49,005 nt of DNA, from positions 8,637 through 57,641 of the forward strand of contig JABDAR010000009.1 in the NCBI GenBank assembly GCA_013289085.1. Direction: 5' to 3'. The notes under the pieces were generated by a model, which did not search any database, was not told the origin of the DNA, and was given only the letters and a program-made list of their open reading frames with translations. Below are positions 39,496-49,005 of the stretch, one piece after another. A program made the position numbers and the translations under genes. How positions within the stretch are numbered: the stretch's first letter is position 1; each line of letters begins with the position of its first letter. Origin of the DNA: Gammaproteobacteria bacterium. GTDB taxonomy: Bacteria; Pseudomonadota; Gammaproteobacteria; JABCZS01.

Positions 39496-40380
39496 TTACA
39501 AGTAAGTTTTCAAAAACATTTTCAAAGTTCTTATTTTAAAAAAACATTTTGGGTATTCTTGAAATGCTGTGGCTAAAAATGCACGGCTTTGAGATTTTTG
39601 TTTAAGTAATAAAGCTGCATGGGCTAAAGTGATTAAATTTTGCGCATGAAATTGCGCTCGAAAAATCATATATTCAGGTTTTAAATAATGAGCATCAAAT
39701 AATATAAATGTTAATTTATCGCCATTACTGAGAATAGACTTCTGTTGGTTGCGCAAACTTTCTGGATGTCTATAACTGTCTAAGGTTGCAATCGGTAAAA
39801 TCAGTGCTGGGTATTGTGATAAAAGACGACTGAAGAACACTATATCTTCACCATGTTTAATATTTTCTGGATAGTGGGTGGTTTTAAGCACTTCTGTACG
39901 TATCGGTGTTGCGCCGCCTTCGATACTTAAGGGTCCAAACCAATAGGCTGTTAATATATCTAAGGTGTTTGTGTATATATTGGGAATGGATGATTTTTTG
40001 CGCTGACCATTAATATCATTTGCGCCGGCAATCAGTAATTTTGCTTGTGGATGTTCCATAAACGTTTGATGAAACAGTGCTAATGCGCCTTCGCATAAGG
40101 CATCGTCATTATCAAGAAAAAGTGTATATTGCCCCTTCGCAAGGTAGGCGCCTTTATTGCGTGCTGCCCCTGGGCCTTGGTTAGTTTGATAATGATAGTC
40201 AATAGTACAAGAGAGGTGATTTTCAATATAGTGTTTAGCGATAGCTTGTGTATGATCTTGACTGCCATCATCTATCAGAATGATTTCTTTGACAAAAACT
40301 TGCTGCGCCTTTATAGAATCAAGTGTTCTCGTTAAGGTATTTTGTGCATTATAACAAGGGATGATGATACTAAAGTACAT
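39496..40380 (-). CDS. Family 2 glycosyltransferase
   Basis: 294 residues. N-terminal GT-A fold: FSIIIPCYNAQNTLTRTLDS, ILIDDGSQDHT, the conserved QGPGAARNKG and the metal/nucleotide-sugar motif LFLDNDDA (Asp90-Asp93). A later GGATPIRTEVL and EDIVFFSRL (the ED base motif) are also as in family 2. It moves a sugar from a nucleotide donor, probably onto lipopolysaccharide or another envelope glycan. It ends 8 bases from tRNA-Leu on the other strand and is divergent from two O-antigen-ligase-like genes, so they form a small envelope-sugar locus. Confidence 0.85.
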   Translation of the reverse strand: MYFSIIIPCYNAQNTLTRTLDSIKAQQVFVKEIILIDDGSQDHTQAIAKHYIENHLSCTIDYHYQTNQGPGAARNKGAYLAKGQYTLFLDNDDALCEGALALFHQTFMEHPQAKLLIAGANDINGQRKKSSIPNIYTNTLDILTAYWFGPLSIEGGATPIRTEVLKTTHYPENIKHGEDIVFFSRLLSQYPALILPIATLDSYRHPESLRNQQKSILSNGDKLTFILFDAHYLKPEYMIFRAQFHAQNLITLAHAALLLKQKSQSRAFLATAFQEYPKCFFKIRTLKMFLKTYL

Positions 40381-40431
40381 GTTTTTTCCTATGGGAAATA
40401 AATATAGACAAAAAAAGACTCATCTTGTAGC

Positions 40432-41601
40432 ATGGCGGCTATGCTTAAAAATCTGTATCTTAATCATCTTACATTACCTAATGTCATTTATGCGTTTATT
40501 GTAGCAATTTTCTTACTTGGATTTTTTATTGCGCCTCATGATGATGTACTGCATAAAATATTCATTTATGGCATTTTATTACTGTTTCCACTGATTGCAC
40601 GTGATATTTGGTGTAATACAACCCTGCTAAAACACCCATTACTTTATTTTATGTTGGCATACATGCTTTATGCCGCACTTTCAGGATTTTGGACCGTGCC
40701 AACTGAAGTCGCTATGACTTGGTATAAACCTTTTGTCCGTACCCTTTATATTACCGTATTTTGTCTAGGGATTGCCTGGTTAAGCCTAAGAGCGCCTGAT
40801 TTTTTTGAAAATGTGTTAACGCTATTAATATGTGCAGCAACGGTGGTCGCATTTCTGGGCATTATCTATTGGGGAATTGAATATAAAGGAAATTTTAATA
40901 TTCGATTAACGGGCATTACACGCGCAGAACATGCGATACAAGGCGCAGCTTCCTTTGCGGTGATTTTTTTGCTCGCTTTGGTACGCTTTCATAAAACGCA
41001 GGCATTCTGGGTGAAAATGGGTTATGGGCTTGCGGCATTTATCTGTTTACTATTTATCATTTTGGCGCAACCGCGCGGTGTATTAATTGCTTTGAGCGTT
41101 TGCGTGTTTATATACCTTATTGTGCGTCGTGATTTTAAAATATTATTTATATTAAGCATAAGTGCATTAGTGATTTTAGTGTTTAGTTTTTATGGCTATG
41201 ATTTGGGTAATATGCTTAGCTTTTCCTATCGTCTGGAAATGTGGGAATCTGTTCTCAAACAATCATTAGAACGACCTTGGTTTGGGCATGGATTTCTTCA
41301 TGATTCTCGAGTCATGGCAAGTGGTGTTTTATTTCCTCATGCCCATAGTATTTATGTGTCTATTTTCTTTTTCAGTGGTGTAGTGGGTCTTATTTTATTT
41401 GGCATGATGTTATTGTCCGCATTGTATTATGCTTATATTAATCGAGCGACAGATAAGTTTTTATTTGCAGGCTTAGCTGTGGTATTTGCAAGCATTGCGC
41501 TGATTTCTGATGTGGGTCGTGTGATTGTCAGCCCTAATGATATATGGTTTTATTTGTGGTTTCCTATGGGTGTTTTGCTAGCATCGAGACCAAGAAAATG
41601 A
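40432..41601 (+). CDS. O-antigen ligase/polymerase-like membrane protein (first copy)
   Basis: 389 residues with about ten to twelve membrane segments. The large periplasmic loop with the conserved RLTGITRAEHAIQGA, the AQPRG motif and the FPHAHSIYV motif (the His typical of the WaaL/Wzy_C domain) identify the O-antigen ligase superfamily. Such proteins join O-antigen or other glycans to lipid A-core or polymerise them on the periplasmic side. The start ATG at 40432 lacks a strong ribosome binding site; an ATG a few codons later (MLKNLYLNH) is also possible. It overlaps the next, homologous gene by ATGA. Confidence 0.8.
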   Translation: MAAMLKNLYLNHLTLPNVIYAFIVAIFLLGFFIAPHDDVLHKIFIYGILLLFPLIARDIWCNTTLLKHPLLYFMLAYMLYAALSGFWTVPTEVAMTWYKPFVRTLYITVFCLGIAWLSLRAPDFFENVLTLLICAATVVAFLGIIYWGIEYKGNFNIRLTGITRAEHAIQGAASFAVIFLLALVRFHKTQAFWVKMGYGLAAFICLLFIILAQPRGVLIALSVCVFIYLIVRRDFKILFILSISALVILVFSFYGYDLGNMLSFSYRLEMWESVLKQSLERPWFGHGFLHDSRVMASGVLFPHAHSIYVSIFFFSGVVGLILFGMMLLSALYYAYINRATDKFLFAGLAVVFASIALISDVGRVIVSPNDIWFYLWFPMGVLLASRPRK

Positions 41602-42767
41602 AATATTTACTTCAAGAAAATCGCCTTTTTACGGTAATTTCTTATGCAGTTTTTGTATTGATGCTAGGTTTCGTATTATCCCCTAAAACCATTGTGCTAG
41701 ATGTATTATTTGTGATGTTTATTTTGTTGCCTTTCCCATGGGTTGCAAAAGTGCTTTATCAAAAAACAGAAGTATTTAAACATCCATTGTTTTTATTTAT
41801 GGTGTTGTTTTTTGCTTATTATGCATTATCAGCAGCATGGACGCCGCAAGCCTATGTTTCTACGGAGTGGTTTAAGCCCTTAGTCTATGGCATTTTGATT
41901 TTAATGTTTTGCTCTGCCTTGGCTTTCATGAATCTTAATTCACCACAATTGTTTGATAAAATGCTGACTTGGTTGATTTATGCTGCAGCTTTTGCCGCTT
42001 TGTTATCGATTCTGAATTGGTACAATTATTCGGATGGTAAATTTGGTACTCGCTTAAGAGGTATAACACGTGCTCACCAATCTATTCAAGGTGCTGCCTG
42101 TTTTGGACTGGTATTCTTGTTAACTTTAGTCAAGATGCATGGACCTATCCCGCGACTACAAAAAATGCTTTTTGCGTTGTGTGCTTTTGTGTGTTTTGCT
42201 TTTGTTGTGCTTGCGCAAACACGCGGGATATTAGTTGCAATGGCAGGGGGGACGCTTATTCTTTTTATAGTCAGACGCGAAATCAAGCCTCTGATTTATT
42301 TATTATTATTAGCACTGCTCGTGATCGGACTCAGTTTTTTTTGGTTGGATTGGTCAGTTCTTCTAGAAAGATTGTCACGCAGTATGCCTTATCGTATGGA
42401 AGCGTGGCTCACTCTATTCTTTAAATCACTAGATGCTCCGTGGTTTGGTCATGGTGCTTTATATACGCAAGTGATTACCATATCGAATTCTGTATTACCT
42501 CATGCCCATAATGTTTATTTAGGCACATTTTTTCTCAGCGGTCTTGTGGGTTTGTGCTTGTATAGTATTATGGTGCTTTGTGCACTTTATTATGCCTTTA
42601 TGAACCGCGCGCACGATACTTACTTATTTGCATTAATCGGTGTTATTTTCTCGGGTATTGCCATGTTAACGGATGTTGGCACTGTAATTATTGGTATATC
42701 TGATCTTTGGTTTTACCTCTGGTTTCCTATCGGTATCATTCTTTCTACACCGCGTATCGCTAGATAA
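41598..42767 (+). CDS. O-antigen ligase/polymerase-like membrane protein (second copy)
   Basis: I chose the ATG at 41598 (MKYLLQENRLFTVISYAVFV), whose ATGA overlaps the stop of the first copy; the frame is open from 41544. The product is 389 residues, the same length as the first copy and similar throughout (RLRGITRAHQSIQGA, AQTRG, MPYRMEAW, PWFGHGALYT, LPHAHNVYL). Evidently a tandem duplication. One copy may act as ligase and the other as polymerase, or on different acceptors; the sequence does not tell. Translation is coupled. Confidence 0.8.
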   Translation: MKYLLQENRLFTVISYAVFVLMLGFVLSPKTIVLDVLFVMFILLPFPWVAKVLYQKTEVFKHPLFLFMVLFFAYYALSAAWTPQAYVSTEWFKPLVYGILILMFCSALAFMNLNSPQLFDKMLTWLIYAAAFAALLSILNWYNYSDGKFGTRLRGITRAHQSIQGAACFGLVFLLTLVKMHGPIPRLQKMLFALCAFVCFAFVVLAQTRGILVAMAGGTLILFIVRREIKPLIYLLLLALLVIGLSFFWLDWSVLLERLSRSMPYRMEAWLTLFFKSLDAPWFGHGALYTQVITISNSVLPHAHNVYLGTFFLSGLVGLCLYSIMVLCALYYAFMNRAHDTYLFALIGVIFSGIAMLTDVGTVIIGISDLWFYLWFPIGIILSTPRIAR

Positions 42768-42813
42768 TTTTTTTCATGCTACACTTTGCTAAGACTTATG
42801 GAAGGGTGGTTTC

Positions 42814-45800
42814 ATGCGCTTGAAAAAAATCAAATTGGCGGGCTTTAAATCTTTTGTGGATCCCACAACTGTAGATTTACGTAGTGATCGCGTAGCAATT
42901 GTTGGTCCGAATGGTTGTGGTAAATCAAATGTCATTGATGCTGTACGCTGGGTTATGGGCGAGTCATCTGCCAAACAATTGCGTGGCGAGTCTATGGCTG
43001 ATGTTATTTTTAATGGTTCAGCGGGTCGTGCGCCAGTCGGACAAGCACAGGTTGAATTGGTATTTGATAATAGTGATGCAAGCTTAGGTGGCGAATATGC
43101 TGCCTTTAATGAAATTGCAATTAAGCGTATGGTGAGCCGTGATGGTCAATCTAATTATTATTTAAATAACGCACGTTGCAGACGTAAAGATATTACCGAT
43201 ATATTTTTGGGTACTGGCTTAGGTCCTAGAAGTTATGCGATTATTGAACAAGGTATGATTTCGCGTTTAATTGAAGCCAAACCTGATGATCTGAGAGTGT
43301 TTCTTGAAGAAGCGGCTGGGATTTCTAAATATAAAGAACGCAGGCGCGAGACTGAAAATCGGATTAAGCATACAGAAGAAAACTTAGATCGCTTAAGCGA
43401 TTTACGCGATGAAATTGGCAAACAACTTACGCGTCTTGAAAAACAAGCGGAAGCCGCTGAAAAATACAAAGATTTAAAGAAAAACTTAAGACAGGTCAGC
43501 GCCGAACATTTTGCACTCAAATGGCGGGGACTCGATGTTGAAATGACCGCCAAGCATCGTGAACTGGCAGAACGGGAAATACAAGTTGAGAAAGAAGTTT
43601 CAGTATTGCGGGAAATTGATGCTGACATTGAACGTCAACGCGTCGCCTATGACGCTGCTCAAGAAGATTTACAAAAAGTACAAAGTGAATATTATCGTAG
43701 CGCCGCTCAAGTTGCTAAATTTGAACAAACATTAGAACACCAACGTGAAAGACAAGCGCAATTAGATATGGATTTAGCGCAATTGTCTGAGTCTTTTGGC
43801 GAATTACAACAAGCATTATCGGGCGATGAGCAACAATATGAAACCATGCAAGCGCAAATTTCGACGCTTACACCACAATCTACTGAATATGAAATTCAAT
43901 ATAAACACAGTGCGGAAGCCCTCATGCAGGCTGAAATGGCTATGCAGTCTTGGCAAAAGAATTCAGACATATTGAATCAACAGTTGGCACATGAAAATCA
44001 AAAAATGCATGTTGCACACGAAAAAATGACGCATCTGCAAAATAATATCAATGCTGCAACTTCACGCTTAGAAGCATTAACTGAACATTATGAAGAGTTA
44101 AATAATACTGAATTAGCGCATACAATTAGTGCGATACAAACAGAATGTCATCAGAGTTCACAGCAGTTAAATACAGCTAAAAATACTGTTGTTGAATTTC
44201 AACAAAAATTACAAACACAACAAGTGCAGAATGAAAAAATCCAACACAACTTGGATAACACCCGTGATGAATTACAAAATCTGCACAGTGAAGCAGTGTC
44301 ATTACAAGCCTTGCAACAAGCCGCTTTTGGGCAACAACAAGACAGCGCAAAAAATTGGCTGACAGATCATCAATTAACTGATAAACAACGCTTAGTACAA
44401 CAGTTAGTGGTTGATCCAGATTGGATTTGTGCGGTAGAAACGGTGTTAGGCCCTAATTTACAGGCGATTTGCGTGGATTCTTTAGATAACTTTATGGAAG
44501 ATTTAGGACGGTTTTCTGAAGGTTCATTAGTATTATTTGAAAATAAAGCATTCGCTGGCAATCAGCAAAACTATGCTGACCGGGCTTTGATTCATAAAAT
44601 AAAAACATCTTTGCAGATAGATCATTTACTTGAAGGAATCTATTACGCCGATTCTTTAACCGAAGCGTTATCGATGCGTAGTCAATTAGGTCCAAATGAG
44701 TCAGTGGTCACAAAAGAAGGCTTATGGATATCACCACAGTGGGTGCGTGTCAGTCGTAGTGTCGACCAGCAAGCAGGTGTATTAGCGCGTGAACAACGTT
44801 TACAAGTGTTACAGCCTCGTATTGAAGAATTAAAAATTAATCTACAACATTTACAACAAGACATTATCAACGGAAAAGAGACAGTGAAACTAGTGGCTGA
44901 GCAATGCACGCGCGCGCAGCAAGATTTAAATCAAGTTTCTCATCTTGATACAGATTTGCAAGCGCAATTCCGTGCATTGCAAGTGCGTCAGGAAGAGTTG
45001 TTGAGTCAAAAAGAAAAATTATCTGTAGATATAGCGCAGCTTAAACAGCAACTTATGCAGCATGAACAACAATTGTCACAAGCCCAAATTATTATAGAAG
45101 AGGCGCAATCTCAGGTTGAATCAATGACCCAAGATAAAATCCAATTAGAAGCATCACGTCAAGCACTTACTGAAGATTTGCAACAGGCAAAACATAAAGC
45201 GCAACACGATAAAGAAAATAGCAATCAAATTCAAATGCAGTTATCAGGTTTGAGTCATCGCTTAGAAGCGACTAAAACTCATTTGCAAAGAGCGCAACTG
45301 CAACTCGAAAAACTCCAAGTTCGTGAAGATCAATTAAAACAAGCACGCGATGCTTCATTTGATCCGATAGAAACAATTACTGCTGAACTGGATGCTGCAG
45401 TTGAAAAGCAAGTTCAAGATGAAGCGGCTATGCAATCTGCACGATCTCATGTTGATTTAACTGCACATCAATTACGCACCCAAGAACAAGCAAGATTGCA
45501 AGCAGAAGACAGCGTGCAAGCTTTACGTAGCGTCTTAGAAGAGTATCGACTTGCCGAACAAACCATACGTGTTAAACGTGATGGTGTTGCTGAACAATTA
45601 CAAACATTAGAACTACAAATTTCTGATTTATTACAACAATTGCCTGAGAATGCTGATGTAGCAGAATGGGCACAAAAAGAAGAAAGAATTGAAGCACAAA
45701 TTAAGCGCTTAGGGGCAATTAATTTAGCCGCCATTGATGAATATGCTGAACATGCAGAACGTTTACAGTATTTAAATAAACAAGATGAAGACTTACGTTC

Positions 45801-46323
45801 AGCGCTTGCGACCTTACAAGAAGCCATGGAAAAAATTGATAAAGAAACAAAACAGCGCTTTAAAGAAACCTTTGATGCGGTTAATCTAGGCGTGGGTCAA
45901 TTGTTTAGTCAAGTTTTTGGTGGTGGGCATGCGTATTTAGAATTAACAGAAAATGATTTATTGAATACGGGTGTCACGATTATGGCGCAACCTCCGGGTA
46001 AGCGTAATAGTACTATCCATGCTTTATCCGGTGGCGAAAAAGCGTTAACCGCTTTATCGTTAGTGTTTGCATTATTTAAATTAAATCCTGCACCATTTTG
46101 TATCTTAGATGAGGTAGACGCACCGCTTGATGATGCTAATGTGATGCGTTTTGCACGGATGGTAAAGGATATGTCAGAACATATTCAGTTTATTTTTATT
46201 ACCCACAATAAAGGCACTATGGAAATTGCTGATCACTTGATGGGTGTTACCATGAAAGAAGCAGGTGTGTCACGATTGGTTTCTGTAGATGTTGAAAAAG
46301 CGACGGAGCTTGCTGTAGCATAA
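42814..46323 (+). CDS. smc: Chromosome partition protein Smc
   Basis: 1169 residues. N-terminal ATPase half with Walker A GPNGCGKSN (31-39), two long coiled coils (about 170-500 and 680-1000) around a hinge (about 515-670), and the C-terminal ATPase half with signature LSGGEKALTALSL (about 1070) and Walker B FCILDEVDAPLDDAN. It forms a ring that organises and separates chromosomes, usually with ScpA and ScpB (not in the window). Standard length. The smc-zipA-ligA order is typical of gammaproteobacteria that have SMC rather than MukB, such as Legionella, Coxiella and Pseudomonas. GGAAGG precedes the ATG. Confidence 0.97.
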   Translation: MRLKKIKLAGFKSFVDPTTVDLRSDRVAIVGPNGCGKSNVIDAVRWVMGESSAKQLRGESMADVIFNGSAGRAPVGQAQVELVFDNSDASLGGEYAAFNEIAIKRMVSRDGQSNYYLNNARCRRKDITDIFLGTGLGPRSYAIIEQGMISRLIEAKPDDLRVFLEEAAGISKYKERRRETENRIKHTEENLDRLSDLRDEIGKQLTRLEKQAEAAEKYKDLKKNLRQVSAEHFALKWRGLDVEMTAKHRELAEREIQVEKEVSVLREIDADIERQRVAYDAAQEDLQKVQSEYYRSAAQVAKFEQTLEHQRERQAQLDMDLAQLSESFGELQQALSGDEQQYETMQAQISTLTPQSTEYEIQYKHSAEALMQAEMAMQSWQKNSDILNQQLAHENQKMHVAHEKMTHLQNNINAATSRLEALTEHYEELNNTELAHTISAIQTECHQSSQQLNTAKNTVVEFQQKLQTQQVQNEKIQHNLDNTRDELQNLHSEAVSLQALQQAAFGQQQDSAKNWLTDHQLTDKQRLVQQLVVDPDWICAVETVLGPNLQAICVDSLDNFMEDLGRFSEGSLVLFENKAFAGNQQNYADRALIHKIKTSLQIDHLLEGIYYADSLTEALSMRSQLGPNESVVTKEGLWISPQWVRVSRSVDQQAGVLAREQRLQVLQPRIEELKINLQHLQQDIINGKETVKLVAEQCTRAQQDLNQVSHLDTDLQAQFRALQVRQEELLSQKEKLSVDIAQLKQQLMQHEQQLSQAQIIIEEAQSQVESMTQDKIQLEASRQALTEDLQQAKHKAQHDKENSNQIQMQLSGLSHRLEATKTHLQRAQLQLEKLQVREDQLKQARDASFDPIETITAELDAAVEKQVQDEAAMQSARSHVDLTAHQLRTQEQARLQAEDSVQALRSVLEEYRLAEQTIRVKRDGVAEQLQTLELQISDLLQQLPENADVAEWAQKEERIEAQIKRLGAINLAAIDEYAEHAERLQYLNKQDEDLRSALATLQEAMEKIDKETKQRFKETFDAVNLGVGQLFSQVFGGGHAYLELTENDLLNTGVTIMAQPPGKRNSTIHALSGGEKALTALSLVFALFKLNPAPFCILDEVDAPLDDANVMRFARMVKDMSEHIQFIFITHNKGTMEIADHLMGVTMKEAGVSRLVSVDVEKATELAVA

Positions 46324-46334
46324 GGAAGAAATAA

Positions 46335-49005
<2,671 letters not shown>

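Noticed and set aside
43233..45827. Several minus-strand frames inside smc (for example 43233-43628 and 45468-45827)
   Set aside because: Antisense shadows of the long coiled-coil gene, rich in Ser/Cys/Leu as expected from reversed Gln/Glu/Ala codons.

Overview
Organism. The window looks like an AT-rich gammaproteobacterial chromosome. Its right third is a standard housekeeping run: a GacA/UvrY-type regulator, uvrC, pgsA, tRNA-Gly, tRNA-Cys, tRNA-Leu, smc, zipA and ligA. The left two thirds hold eukaryotic-like proteins: leucine-rich repeats, ankyrin repeats, a SET domain, a RAP-like domain, a TIR domain, papain/OTU-like cysteine protease candidates and a histone H1-like protein. That mix is typical of amoeba-associated intracellular Legionellales (Legionella, Coxiella, Berkiella-like bacteria). 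The placement is inferred from gene content; no secretion-system gene lies in the window.

Layout. 1-1.7 kb: the 3' end of a secreted Trp/Cys-repeat protein and a GLUG-repeat secreted protein. 1.7-7.1 kb: two LRR proteins, an unknown protein and many gene remains (cupin, YVTN-like propeller, an outer-membrane barrel with an amber codon in its signal peptide, a PhnA/YjdN fragment). 7.3-14.4 kb: a run of plus-strand putative effectors (SET protein, two paralogous ankyrin-like proteins, an unknown protein sharing its C-terminal tail with the SET protein, and a nucleoside-hydrolase-like protein). 14.5-19.3 kb: the full copy of the secreted Trp/Cys-repeat gene, a histone-like protein, an ankyrin/membrane protein and an NfeD-like protein whose catalytic serine position is Asn. 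19.3-22.5 kb: a minus-strand pair of RAP-like and ankyrin genes. 22.7-26 kb: envelope genes (barrel protein, DUF3494 protein, DUF3309, DUF2147). 26-28.9 kb: three minus-strand putative effectors. 29.3-33.4 kb: a compact chaperone-usher operon of the spore-coat-U (Csu) type. 33.4-36 kb: an overlapping methyltransferase-like/TIR pair. 36.1-49 kb: the conserved core, with a glycosyltransferase and two O-antigen-ligase-like genes between the tRNAs and smc.

How it may work together. Several proteins carry Asn-rich or acidic spacers and short basic C-termini. One 44-residue tail is shared, with its DNA and part of its terminator, by two unrelated proteins. Together with the SET, histone-like, LRR, ankyrin, RAP and protease-like proteins this suggests an accessory island of host-directed proteins, some perhaps aimed at host chromatin. 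This is inference. The island is also decaying and recombining: a 381-bp near-identical direct repeat 15 kb apart, copied gene ends and at least six gene fragments. All functional calls are from reading motifs by eye.
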